Shown piece after piece: positions 10,205 through 18,364 of a stretch of 64,000 nucleotides of DNA (the first letter of the stretch is position 1; each line of letters starts with the position of its first letter). Source of the DNA: Streptomyces hokutonensis (lineage in GTDB: Bacteria; Actinomycetota; Actinomycetes; Streptomycetales; Streptomycetaceae); NCBI RefSeq assembly GCF_000376565.1, contig NZ_BARG01000024.1:310001-374000 (forward strand). Direction: 5' to 3'. A model generated the notes under the pieces. That model made no database searches and was not told the origin of the DNA. It saw only the letters and a list, made by a program, of their open reading frames with translations. A program made the translations under genes and the position numbers.

Positions 10205-11248
10205 TCAGCCGAGTTTCCCAGTCCGCGCGTCCCGCCACAGATCCACCCCGCCGTCGACGGCGTACGAGTCGATCTCGGCCAGCTCCTCGGCGCTGAAGTC
10301 GAGGTTCTCCAGCGCGGCCACGTTCTGCTCGAGCTGCTCCGCGCGCGAGGCGCCGATGACCAGCGAGGTGACCCGCTCGTCGCGCAGCGCCCAGGCGAGC
10401 GCCATCTGCGCCAGGGTCTGACCGCGCTTGGCCGCGATGTCGTTGAGCGCGCGCAGCCGGCGCACCATGTCCTCGGTCAGCCAGCCCTCGTCGAACGACG
10501 TGCCCTGCGCGGCCCGCGACCCCTCCGGAATCCCGTCCAGGTACCGCCCGGTCAGCAGCCCCTGCGCCAGCGCCGTGAAACCGATGACCCCGAAGCCCTC
10601 GTCCCGCGCCGCGTCGAGCAGCCCGTCGGTCTCGATCCACCGGTTGAGCATGCTGTACGACGGCTGGTGGATGAGCAGCGGCGTGCCCAGCTCGCGGAGG
10701 ATCGCGGCCGCCTGACGGGACCGCTCGGCGTCGTAGGACGAGATGCCGACGTAGAGCGCCTTGCCCTGGCGGACGGCGGTGTCGAGCGCGCCCATGGTCT
10801 CTTCGAGCGGGGTGCCCGCGTCGAGGCGGTGGGAGTAGAAGATGTCCACGTAGTCGAGGCCGGTCCGCTTGAGGGACTGGTCGAGGGAGGCCAGGACGTA
10901 CTTGCGGGAGCCGCCGCCCTGGCCGTAGGGGCCGGGCCACATGTCCCAGCCGGCCTTGGTGGAGACGATCAGCTCGTCCCGGTACGGCGCGAGGTCCTGC
11001 TTCAGCAGCCGGCCGAAGTTCTGCTCGGCGGCGCCGTAGGGCGGGCCGTAGTTGTTGGCCAGGTCGTGGTGGGTGATGCCGAGGTCGAAGGCGCGCAGCG
11101 CGATCTCGCGCTGGGTCTCGAACGGACGGTCGTCACCGAAGTTGTGCCAGTAGCCCAGCGAGAGCAAGGGCAGGTCGAGCCCCGAGCGGCCCGTGCGGCG
11201 GTAGCGCATCGTGCTGTCGTAGCGCCCCGGATCTGCGATGTGGTTCAC
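10205..11248 (-). CDS. YghZ-type aldo-keto reductase
   Basis: The protein has 347 residues and resembles E. coli YghZ (Gpr), an NADPH-dependent AKR14 reductase acting on L-glyceraldehyde 3-phosphate and methylglyoxal-like aldehydes. Matching blocks are LGYWHNFG, FDLANNYGPP, STKAGWDMWPGPYG, KALYVGISSY and SLVIGASRAEQLEQN. I chose the GTG at 11248 because the residues that follow (NHIADPGRY) align with the YghZ N-terminus; starting at the ATG at 11209 would lose them. The gene is divergent from the LLM oxidoreductase gene and probably has a general detoxification role. Confidence 0.9.
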   Translation of the reverse strand: MNHIADPGRYDSTMRYRRTGRSGLDLPLLSLGYWHNFGDDRPFETQREIALRAFDLGITHHDLANNYGPPYGAAEQNFGRLLKQDLAPYRDELIVSTKAGWDMWPGPYGQGGGSRKYVLASLDQSLKRTGLDYVDIFYSHRLDAGTPLEETMGALDTAVRQGKALYVGISSYDAERSRQAAAILRELGTPLLIHQPSYSMLNRWIETDGLLDAARDEGFGVIGFTALAQGLLTGRYLDGIPEGSRAAQGTSFDEGWLTEDMVRRLRALNDIAAKRGQTLAQMALAWALRDERVTSLVIGASRAEQLEQNVAALENLDFSAEELAEIDSYAVDGGVDLWRDARTGKLG

Positions 11249-11380
11249 CGCGCCAACTCTGCCCGCGCCCGCCGCGCGCGTCCAACCGATCCCGGTCATC
11301 GCATTCAGCAGCGCCGGCGCACAATCCGGCAGCGGATCGCTGAGCGGACCGCTGCTGTTCGGTGGCCGCTCGCCCGTCCC

Positions 11381-11393
11381 TAGGGTCCTTCTC
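11381..11393 (+). promoter_or_regulatory. -10 box of a probable leaderless promoter
   Basis: TAGGGT (11381-11386) sits seven bases before the ATG of the LLM gene, the spacing seen for leaderless transcripts in actinomycetes. A weak -35 (TTCGGT, 11358-11363) lies 17 bases upstream. There is no convincing Shine-Dalgarno sequence. Confidence 0.45.
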
Positions 11394-12464
11394 ATGAACT
11401 GCGACATATCGGTGGGCGTCGACCCGGTGGGCGTCGAAGAGGAATCGCTGCGGGTCGGCGTGCGCGTCCCGCCCTGCGACCGGGCGGACCGGGTGGCCCG
11501 GACCGTGCGGCGGGCCGAGGAGCTCGGCTTCGACCAAGTGTGGTTCCCCGACTCGCAGTTGCTGTGGCGGGACGTGTTCACCACGCTCACCGCGGCGGCC
11601 TTCGCCACCGAGCGGATCGGCCTCGGCACCGCCGTCACCAACCTGGCCACCCGGCACCCGTCCGTCGTGGCGTCGGCCGCGCGCAGCGTCGCCGAACTCG
11701 CGCCCGGCAGGTTCACCCTCGGCCTCGGCGTGGGCAACAGCTCCGTGGGACCCGTGGGCCTGCCGCAGACCGGCTCGGCGGCACTGCGCGAGGGGCTGAC
11801 CATGCTGCGCGCCCTGCTGGACGGGCAGGAGTGGGACTTCGAGGGCAAGGTCCGCTCCCGGCTCCGCGACCCGCAGCCGTCCGTGCCGCTGCACCTGGCG
11901 GCCAGCGGACCCCGCAACCTGCGCCTCGCCGGAGAGATCGCCGACGGGGTCATCCTGCTCAGCGGTGTCTCGCCGCGCACCCTGACCGCCGCCATGGCCC
12001 GGGTCCGGGAGGGCGCCGAGGCGGCCGGCCGGAGCGCCGGGAGACTGCCGGTGACCGTGTCCGCGTTCTGCGAGGTGACCGACGACATCGAGGCCGACGC
12101 GCGCCTGATCAAACCGATCTGTGCCTCGATCGCCCAGAACGGCGGCGCGTCCTTCCTCGCCCTCGCCGGCATCGACGTGGACGTCCCCGCGACGGTGGAG
12201 GGCGTCTACCCGGACCTCGTGCACGCCGAGGACTGGGACGCGGCCGTGGAGATCTGCTCGGCCTGGATCAGCGACGAGGCGGCCGTCCGCTTCGCCGAGG
12301 AGTTCTGCCTCTTCGGCACGGCCACCCAGATCACCGAACGGCTCCGCACCCTGCGCGCCTCGGGAGTGACCGACGTCTTCCTCCAGCACGTCGGCTCCTA
12401 CGACCCGCCCACCGACCTCATCGAGACCATCGGCGCCTCGGTCCTGCCGGCCCTCCGACGGTGA
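11394..12464 (+). CDS. LLM-class (luciferase-like) flavin- or F420-dependent oxidoreductase
   Basis: This 356-residue TIM-barrel protein of the bacterial luciferase-like family includes LGFDQVWFPDSQ, TERIGLGTAVTNLATRHP and GRFTLGLGVGNSS, typical of the F420/FMN-binding LLM fold. It resembles methylene-H4MPT-reductase-like and F420-dependent enzymes, but the cofactor cannot be decided from sequence alone. It ends five bases from the convergent amidohydrolase gene. The substrate is unknown. Confidence 0.87.
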   Translation: MNCDISVGVDPVGVEEESLRVGVRVPPCDRADRVARTVRRAEELGFDQVWFPDSQLLWRDVFTTLTAAAFATERIGLGTAVTNLATRHPSVVASAARSVAELAPGRFTLGLGVGNSSVGPVGLPQTGSAALREGLTMLRALLDGQEWDFEGKVRSRLRDPQPSVPLHLAASGPRNLRLAGEIADGVILLSGVSPRTLTAAMARVREGAEAAGRSAGRLPVTVSAFCEVTDDIEADARLIKPICASIAQNGGASFLALAGIDVDVPATVEGVYPDLVHAEDWDAAVEICSAWISDEAAVRFAEEFCLFGTATQITERLRTLRASGVTDVFLQHVGSYDPPTDLIETIGASVLPALRR

Positions 12465-12469
12465 GCCGG

Positions 12470-13750
12470 TCAGCGCGCCCCGGCCGCGGTCAGCAGATCC
12501 TTGCGTACGACGCCGTCCTGGACGACGCACACGATGTTGCCGGGATCGCCCAGCACGCCGATGTCCTTGAGCGGATCGCCCTCGCACATGACCAGGTCGG
12601 CGGTCTTGCCGGCGGTCAGAGTGCCCAACTGGTCGGACAGGCCCAGGAGTTCGGCGGAGACACGGGTGCCGGCCACGATCGCGGCCATGGGGTCCATGCC
12701 CAGGTCCACGAGGAAGCGGAGTTCCAGCAGGTTCTGGCCGTGCGGGCAGACGGCCGCGTCGGTGCCGAGCGCGATCCGGGCGCCCCGCTCGATGGCGCGG
12801 GCGATGTTCTCCTTGGTGATGCCCGACCAGCGGACCTTCTTCTGGTAGTGGTGCTCCGGCATCAGGTCCCTGTCGATGCCCGCGAACACGGTGGAAAGCG
12901 TCGGCACGACGAAGGTGCCCCGCTCGCCCGCCAGGTCCAGCGCCTCCTCGTCCAGGCCGTAGCCGTGCTCGATGCTGGTGACCCCGCCCCGGATCGCGTT
13001 GAGGATGCCCGCGGTGCCCTGCGCGTGGGCGGCGACCGGCTTGCCGCCGTGGCGCCGGCACTCGTCCACCACGGCCCGGATCTCCTCCTCCATCAGCCCC
13101 TCGTCCTCGGGCTGGTCGTAGGGGCTGGCCATGCCGCCGCTCGCACAGATCTTGATCACGTCGGCACCCGCGCGCAGCATCCTGCGGACGGCGATCCGCG
13201 ACTCGTCCACGGTGTCGGCCAGTTCGGCCATCTCGCCGCCGCTGAGATCGGTGCCGTCGAGGAGCCGGAAGTCGCCGTGCCCGCCGGTGTGGCTGATGAT
13301 CCGTACCGCGGTGTGCAGCCGGGGGCCGACGATCCGGCCGGTCTCGACGGCGGTACGGAACCCGGTGGACAGTCCGCCCAGGTCACGGGCGGTGGTGATG
13401 CCCGCGTCCAGGGTCTGCCGCAGCCGGGTCGCGGTGTCGTAGGTGACCAGGACCGGGTCGAGTTCGCCGCGCCGCCCGGGCGGCGAGCCCTGCGCGTACG
13501 CGAGGTGGGTGTGGCAGTCGAAGAACCCGGGGAGCACGGTCCGCCCGCCGGCGTCGATGATCCGGACCGGCGAGCCGTCGCCGGGCACGGGTGGGGCCGT
13601 GGCCGCCGGTCCGGCGTAGGTGAGCGTGCCCGTCGCGTCCGCGACGACGACGGCGTCGGCCACCGGAAGGGCACCGGTACCGTCGACAAGGCGGGCGTTC
13701 TCGACGCGCAAAATGGTCCGAAAAGTCTCTTGCGTCATGGCATCCGTCAT
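12470..13750 (-). CDS. Metal-dependent amidohydrolase (imidazolonepropionase/Xaa dipeptidase-like)
   Basis: The protein has 426 residues with the full set of binuclear amidohydrolase motifs: HxH in DCHTHLAY, the carboxylated lysine in DVIKICASGG, later histidines in VAAHAQG and SIEHGYGLD, and the aspartate in LGTDAAV. Relatives hydrolyse Xaa-Arg/Lys or Xaa-Pro dipeptides, N-acyl amino acids or ochratoxin-like amides. The ATG at 13750 is supported by a leader that resembles the one before the other amidohydrolase here (22870-24207). The gene diverges from a two-domain AsnC regulator that is its likely controller. Confidence 0.9.
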   Translation of the reverse strand: MTDAMTQETFRTILRVENARLVDGTGALPVADAVVVADATGTLTYAGPAATAPPVPGDGSPVRIIDAGGRTVLPGFFDCHTHLAYAQGSPPGRRGELDPVLVTYDTATRLRQTLDAGITTARDLGGLSTGFRTAVETGRIVGPRLHTAVRIISHTGGHGDFRLLDGTDLSGGEMAELADTVDESRIAVRRMLRAGADVIKICASGGMASPYDQPEDEGLMEEEIRAVVDECRRHGGKPVAAHAQGTAGILNAIRGGVTSIEHGYGLDEEALDLAGERGTFVVPTLSTVFAGIDRDLMPEHHYQKKVRWSGITKENIARAIERGARIALGTDAAVCPHGQNLLELRFLVDLGMDPMAAIVAGTRVSAELLGLSDQLGTLTAGKTADLVMCEGDPLKDIGVLGDPGNIVCVVQDGVVRKDLLTAAGAR

Positions 13751-13767
13751 GGTGGGACCGAATCACT

Positions 13768-13814
13768 CCTCGGTATCAGGAACCTCTGGGGTGGGGAACC
13801 TCGGTATCAGGAAC
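13768..13814. repeat. 16-bp direct repeat between the amidohydrolase and AsnC genes
   Basis: CCTCGGTATCAGGAAC occurs at 13768-13783 and again, perfectly, at 13799-13814. The 31-bp period is close to three helical turns. It lies in the divergent promoter gap and is a good candidate for a cooperative operator. The equivalent leader of the paralogous amidohydrolase lacks it. Confidence 0.6.
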
Positions 13815-13833
13815 AGGCGAAAGGGAGTCTGCA

Positions 13834-14997
13834 ATGGTCGAGACAACGCCGCGCCACGGTGCAGCTTCCGATCCCGATTTCAGTCGGGCACGCAGGAATG
13901 CGCCGCCCCAGGAGGCGCAGGAATTGGCTGCCGCCGAACTCGACGAACTGGACCGCGGAGTCGTGCACGCGCTGCAGATCCACCCGCGGGCCCCGTGGAC
14001 CCTGGTGGGCGACGTCCTCGGCGTGAACCCGGTGACGGTCGCCCGGCGCTGGCAGCGGCTGGAGGAGGCCGGGCTCGCGTGGGTCACCGCCTACCCGCGG
14101 CTGTCGGACTCCCGCATCGTGGTGACCGGCATCGTCGAGGTCGACACCGAGCCTGGCGTCGCCGAGGAGGTGGCCCGCGCCCTCGCAGCCGAGCACGTCG
14201 TGGCCAACGTCAAGATCACCGCAGGCGGCCGGGACATCGTGACCGCCGTACAGACCAGGGACCTCGACGAACTCGCCCACCTCACCACCCGGCTCTTCCA
14301 GCAGACCCCGGGCGTACGGGCCACCCGCACCCACGTCTCCACCGGTGTCCCCACCGAGGGCAGCCGCTGGCGGCTGCGCAGCCTTGATGCGGCCCAGTGC
14401 GCCCGCATCGAGGCGAGCCACGCCTCGGACATCCCGCCCGACACGGCCACCGGCCCCTCCGCGCCCTGGGACTCCCTGGACGCCCACCTCCTCGAACTGC
14501 TCAGCTCCGACGGCCGGATGTCGATCCGCGCCCTGGCGACCGCCACCGGCGTCGGCCTCACCACGGTGCGCCGCCGCCTCCAGTCGCTGCTGGCCTCCCG
14601 GGTGAGCCTGCGCTGCGACCTGGCCCGGCCGCTGTCCGGCTGGCCGCTGTCGGCGGTGTACTTCGCGTCGGTGCCCGCCCAGTACCTGGAGGAGACCAGC
14701 CGGGTCCTGTCCAGTGTCCGCGAGGTCCGCTCCTGCGCGATCACCGCGGGACCGCACAACCTGGTGATCGACGTGTGGCTGCGCGCCCTCGCCGACGTGC
14801 ACACCTTCGAGGCACATCTGTCGCGCCGGCTGCCACGCCTGGTGATCGACGATCGCTCGGTGGTCCTGCGCACGGTCAAGCACATGGGCCGCCTGCTGGA
14901 CCGCGACGGCTGCTGCGTCGGCGTCGTACCGCTGCGCGAACCCCAGGGCACCCACCAGCTCCTCGCGGTACCGGACGAGGAGCGCGTCTGGCGATGA
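13834..14997 (+). CDS. Two-domain Lrp/AsnC-family transcriptional regulator
   Basis: This 387-residue protein is about twice the usual Lrp/AsnC length. The first HTH covers about residues 35-85 (LDELDRGVVHALQIHPRAPW, then VNPVTVARRWQRLEEAG), followed by a ligand-binding segment. A second HTH covers about residues 215-265 (LDAHLLELLSSDGRMSIRAL, then GVGLTTVRRRLQSLLASR), with another AsnC-type sensor domain. The architecture is probably a pseudo-dimer in one chain. AAGGGAG lies upstream of the ATG. The location suggests control of the divergent amidohydrolase and, through shared palindromes, of the operon at 22.9-24.2 kb. Confidence 0.9.
   Translation: MVETTPRHGAASDPDFSRARRNAPPQEAQELAAAELDELDRGVVHALQIHPRAPWTLVGDVLGVNPVTVARRWQRLEEAGLAWVTAYPRLSDSRIVVTGIVEVDTEPGVAEEVARALAAEHVVANVKITAGGRDIVTAVQTRDLDELAHLTTRLFQQTPGVRATRTHVSTGVPTEGSRWRLRSLDAAQCARIEASHASDIPPDTATGPSAPWDSLDAHLLELLSSDGRMSIRALATATGVGLTTVRRRLQSLLASRVSLRCDLARPLSGWPLSAVYFASVPAQYLEETSRVLSSVREVRSCAITAGPHNLVIDVWLRALADVHTFEAHLSRRLPRLVIDDRSVVLRTVKHMGRLLDRDGCCVGVVPLREPQGTHQLLAVPDEERVWR
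13890..13928. promoter_or_regulatory. Candidate AsnC operator, two sites 25 bp apart, inside the regulator gene
   Basis: ACGCA-GGAA-TGCGC (13890-13903) and GCGCA-GGAA-TTGGC (13915-13928) are imperfect copies of a GCGCA-N4-TGCGC palindrome. The same two-site layout with the same 25-bp offset is found at 24312-24350 upstream of the second amidohydrolase. Here it lies in codons 19-32 of the AsnC gene, so the block may also simply be coding sequence that was copied. Confidence 0.5.
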
Positions 14998-15038
14998 GCA
15001 CCAACGTCCGTATCTCTCAAGGCTGTTGAGGACCACCG

Positions 15039-15845
15039 ATGCGCTCCCTGTACCTTCCCGAGGTCGGCGGCCACCTGCGCTGGATCGACCTCCCCGGCGA
15101 GGGCCCCGCCCGGGTGTACCTCCACGGCCTGGGCTGCGCGGGCTCCGCCGACTTCGCGGGGATCGCCGCGCACCCCGACCTCCGGGACGGACGCGCGATC
15201 GTCGTCGACCTCCTCGGCCACGGCTACAGCGACCGCCCGGAGGACTTCCCGGCCACCCTGGAAGCCCACGCCGGGACGGTCGCCGCCGTCCTCGACCACT
15301 GCGGGATCACCGACGCCGTGCTCGTCGGCCACTCGATGGGCGGCGCGATCGCGATCGTCCTCACCGCGACCCGCCCCGACCTCGTCTCCCGCCTCGTCGT
15401 CGCCGAGCCCAACCTGCGCGCAGGCGGCGGCCTCTTCAGCGGTGCCATCGCCGCATACGGCGAGGACGACTTCGTCAGCCACGGATTCCGTACGGTCCTG
15501 GCAGGCCTCGATCCCGACTACGCGGCCCGCATGCGCGTGACGGACCCCGCGATCCTGCACCGCAGCGCCGTAGGCCTGGTGACCGGGACCAGCCGGGGAA
15601 CGGGGGAACTCCTCTACGGCCTTCCGCAGCCGCGGGTGATGCTGATCGGCACCCGCAGCCGCCCCTACGCGGACGAGCCCGCCGTCCGGCAGGCCGGGAT
15701 CCCGGTCGTGGAAGTCCCCGACGCGGGCCACCACATGATGGGGGACAACCCCGAGGGGTTCGTGGCGGCCCTGGTCGAGGCCGGTGCGGGACCTGCTCCT
15801 AGAGGGGAACGCGCAGGGAGTCGTAGCGGGCGAGTCGGGCCGTGA
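15039..15845 (+). CDS. Alpha/beta-hydrolase
   Basis: This 268-residue hydrolase has a nucleophile elbow GHSMGG (Ser near residue 99), an oxyanion segment VYLHGLGCAG and a C-terminal histidine in PDAGHHMMGDNPEGF. GAGGA precedes the ATG. It could cleave an ester, amide or C-C bond; the substrate cannot be told. It follows the AsnC gene by 41 bases and may be co-transcribed. Its last 47 bases overlap the convergent IclR gene, and the Arg/Gly/Ser-rich tail after residue 252 lies in that overlap. Confidence 0.87.
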   Translation: MRSLYLPEVGGHLRWIDLPGEGPARVYLHGLGCAGSADFAGIAAHPDLRDGRAIVVDLLGHGYSDRPEDFPATLEAHAGTVAAVLDHCGITDAVLVGHSMGGAIAIVLTATRPDLVSRLVVAEPNLRAGGGLFSGAIAAYGEDDFVSHGFRTVLAGLDPDYAARMRVTDPAILHRSAVGLVTGTSRGTGELLYGLPQPRVMLIGTRSRPYADEPAVRQAGIPVVEVPDAGHHMMGDNPEGFVAALVEAGAGPAPRGERAGSRSGRVGP

Positions 15846-16587
15846 TGATGCTCGATGCCTGGGTCAGGGCCGTGAGCAGCCGGGTGATCCTGCTGCCCGC
15901 CGTGGGCGCGATGACCGACAGCGCGCCCAGGTAGGTGTCCGCCCGTCCGCGTACCGGCACCGCGACCGCGAGATACCCGAGGCGCTTCTCCTCGACCTCG
16001 ATCGCGTAGCCCTGCTCCCGGATACGGCGGAGTTCGCCGGGCAGTTGGGCCGGGCCGAGCGTGTGCGGGGTGAGGCGGACCATCGAGTGCAGCACCTCCC
16101 CGAGCGGATACTGCTCGGGGAGGAGCGCGAGGGTGAGCTTGCCCGCGGCCGTGCAGTGCAGCTCCATGCGTCTGCCGTCGGCGGTGGAGCGGGCCTGGTT
16201 GCGGTGGGTGCCGAGGTTCTCGACGCACAGCAGCTCGGAGTCGTGCGGGATCGCCAGGATCACCGCGTTGTCGAGGCTCTGCGCGAGGCTCTCGATGACG
16301 GGCCTGGCCGCCGCCCGCAGCGTGCGCTGGTGCGGGGAGCGCAGGCCCATCGCATAAAGCCGTACGCCCAGGCGGTAGTTGCAGCCGTCCCGCTCCAGGA
16401 AGTCGGTGGCGACGAGCTCCTGGCAGAGCCGGTGGACCGTGGCCTTGGCGATGCCGGTACGGTCCCGCAGCTCGGCCAGACCCAGCGAGAAGTCGTCGTC
16501 GCCGAAGGCCGACAGGATGAGACTCACCTTGCCGAGCACCGAGTTGGGTCGCTCGTCGCCCTCCCGGACCGCGCCGGCGGTGGTCAT
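15799..16587 (-). CDS. IclR-family transcriptional regulator
   Basis: The 262-residue protein has an N-terminal winged HTH (SVLGKVSLILSAF, then TGIAKATVHRLCQELVATDF) and a C-terminal IclR effector domain (CTAAGKLTLALL, VAVPVRG, GALSVIAP). It is the last gene of the operon running from 24207, and its ATG overlaps the stop of the preceding hydrolase. IclR proteins of this kind sense aromatic or carboxylic intermediates. A paralogue at 26676-27491 sits in the next operon and shares the VLGKV, TGxAKATVHRLCQELV and CTATGK/CTAAGK blocks. Confidence 0.92.
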   Translation of the reverse strand: MTTAGAVREGDERPNSVLGKVSLILSAFGDDDFSLGLAELRDRTGIAKATVHRLCQELVATDFLERDGCNYRLGVRLYAMGLRSPHQRTLRAAARPVIESLAQSLDNAVILAIPHDSELLCVENLGTHRNQARSTADGRRMELHCTAAGKLTLALLPEQYPLGEVLHSMVRLTPHTLGPAQLPGELRRIREQGYAIEVEEKRLGYLAVAVPVRGRADTYLGALSVIAPTAGSRITRLLTALTQASSIITARLARYDSLRVPL

Positions 16588-17375
16588 CCCGCCGCCACCC
16601 AGTCGAGGATGTGCCGGGAGAACTCCTCCGGCAGCTGCTCCGGCACGGGGACGTGGCCGCCGGGGACGACCAGCGTCTCGCAGCCGGCGTCCGCGAACCT
16701 CTCCAGACCCGGCATCGAGAAGTGGTCCTCGGAGGCACAGACGGCGAGGGTGCGGGCGGTGACGAGGGGCAGCCGCTGGTCCATCATCGAGCCCCGCACC
16801 GCCACATGCCCTTCCTCCACCCGGTCCAGCACGGTCAGCGCGTCGACCATGAACCGGTTGAGGGCGGCCTCCTCGCCGTCCTTGTAGAACGGGCGCCGCA
16901 GGTTCCACAGTTCGAGCAGATGCGAGCCGTCGGGGCTGGGGACGACATGGTCGACGGGCTTGCGCGAGTTCACCGTGCGCCGCTTCTCGTCGTCGATGAA
17001 GGGCGTGCCGGACAGGAACAGGCTCCCGACCCGTTTCCCGTGGCGCGCGGCGACTTCCACCGCGATCACCCCGCCGGTGTGGTGGCCCACGAGATGGAAG
17101 CGCTCCAGACCCAGTTCCTCGACCAGGTCGTCGACCGCGTCCGCCCACCGCTCGATCGAGTGGGGTTCGTCGGGTTTCGCGGAGGCGCCGAAGCCCAGGG
17201 TGTCCATCGCGATCGCCCGGTGCACGGCCCCGACGCGGGGGAGCACGTCCAGGTACTCGGTCCAGGACCGGGGCGTCTGATGAAGCATCAGCACGGGCTC
17301 GCCCGTACCGCACTCGACATAGTGCAACTGACCGAAACGGCTGGGTGCGTAGCCGCGACGCAGTGGGTCCGTCAT
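16584..17375 (-). CDS. Alpha/beta-hydrolase-fold protein with GHHTGG elbow
   Basis: The protein is 263 residues long with the fold of epoxide hydrolase or dehalogenase-like enzymes (VLMLHQTPRSW, MDTLGFGAS, VVPGGHVPVPEQLP). The nucleophile elbow reads GHHTGG, so the usual Ser, Asp or Cys is replaced by His. Such GHHTG proteins recur among actinobacterial hydrolases, but their chemistry is not clear to me. TGATG overlap with the ABC ATPase stop and GGGAG upstream support the start. The gene lies in the peptide-transporter operon, so its substrate is probably derived from the imported compound. Confidence 0.85.
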   Translation of the reverse strand: MTDPLRRGYAPSRFGQLHYVECGTGEPVLMLHQTPRSWTEYLDVLPRVGAVHRAIAMDTLGFGASAKPDEPHSIERWADAVDDLVEELGLERFHLVGHHTGGVIAVEVAARHGKRVGSLFLSGTPFIDDEKRRTVNSRKPVDHVVPSPDGSHLLELWNLRRPFYKDGEEAALNRFMVDALTVLDRVEEGHVAVRGSMMDQRLPLVTARTLAVCASEDHFSMPGLERFADAGCETLVVPGGHVPVPEQLPEEFSRHILDWVAAG

Positions 17376-18364
17376 CAGTGACTCCCTGGTTTGTGACATG
17401 CCGTCAGATGGCCCGGTGCCTGTTCGGTGAGCGCGGGGCGTTCGCTGCGGCAGCGGTCGTCGGCCAGCCAGCAGCGCGAGGAGAAGGGGCAGCCCGTCGG
17501 GATGTCCGAGGGGGAGGGCAGTTCGCCCTTGAGGACGATCTGCTCGCCCGGCGCGCTGTCGTCGCCCGGTTCCAGGACGGACGAGAGCAGCGCCATGGAG
17601 TACGGGTGCTGCGGGTTCTCGAACAGCTCCTTCGCCGGGGCGAGTTCGACGATCGACCCGAGGTACATCACCGCGACCCGCTCGCTGAGGTGGCGGACCA
17701 CACCGAGGTTGTGCGAGATGAACAAGTAGGCGATGCGGTCGCGCTGTTGGATCTCCTGGAGCAGATTGAGGATCTGCGCCTGGATGGAGACGTCCAGCGC
17801 CGACGTCGGCTCGTCGAGGACGATGACGGACGGCTGCGGGGCCAACGCCCTTGCGAGCGCGAGGCGTTGGCGCTGGCCGCCGGAGAACTCGTGCGGATAG
17901 CGGGCGGCGGCCGAGGCGTCGAGACCGACCTCCTCCAGGACCTCCGCGAGCCGGGTACGCCGGTCGGCGCGCGCCACGCCCCGGGCGCGCAGCGGCTCCT
18001 CGATGCCGGCGCCCACCGGCAGCCGGGGGTTCAGCGAGCCGTTGGGATCCTGGAACACCATCTGCACCGCACGCCGGAACGCCTTCAGGTCGGCGCTCTT
18101 CGGCTTGTGCGTCATGTCCTTGCCCTCGAAGCGCACCGCGCCCCGCGTGGGCCGGTACAACCGGGTCGCGATCCGGCCCAGTGTGCTCTTGCCGCACCCG
18201 GACTCGCCGACCAGGCCGACCGTCTCGCCGGGACTCAGGGCGAGGGTGATGTCGTCCACCGCCCGGACACCGGAACGGCCCGGGCGACCGCCGAACTCGT
18301 GCCCGATGCCGGAGAGTTCGAGCAGCGGCTCGCTCCCGGTCCGGTCGGGCTGCGTCTCAGTCAT
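17375..18364 (-). CDS. Oligopeptide ABC transporter ATP-binding protein (DppF/OppF type)
   Basis: This 329-residue ATPase has Walker A GESGCGKST, the Q-loop, signature FSGGQRQRL, Walker B VIVLDEPTSALD and the switch His in FISHNLG. The C-terminal oligopeptide-transporter extension, with Cys residues in CPFSSRCWLADDRC, is typical of OppF/DppF. It pairs with the ATPase upstream; the two genes overlap by eight bases. It powers uptake of a peptide-like substrate with the permeases and binding protein of the same operon. Confidence 0.93.
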   Translation of the reverse strand: MTETQPDRTGSEPLLELSGIGHEFGGRPGRSGVRAVDDITLALSPGETVGLVGESGCGKSTLGRIATRLYRPTRGAVRFEGKDMTHKPKSADLKAFRRAVQMVFQDPNGSLNPRLPVGAGIEEPLRARGVARADRRTRLAEVLEEVGLDASAAARYPHEFSGGQRQRLALARALAPQPSVIVLDEPTSALDVSIQAQILNLLQEIQQRDRIAYLFISHNLGVVRHLSERVAVMYLGSIVELAPAKELFENPQHPYSMALLSSVLEPGDDSAPGEQIVLKGELPSPSDIPTGCPFSSRCWLADDRCRSERPALTEQAPGHLTACHKPGSH

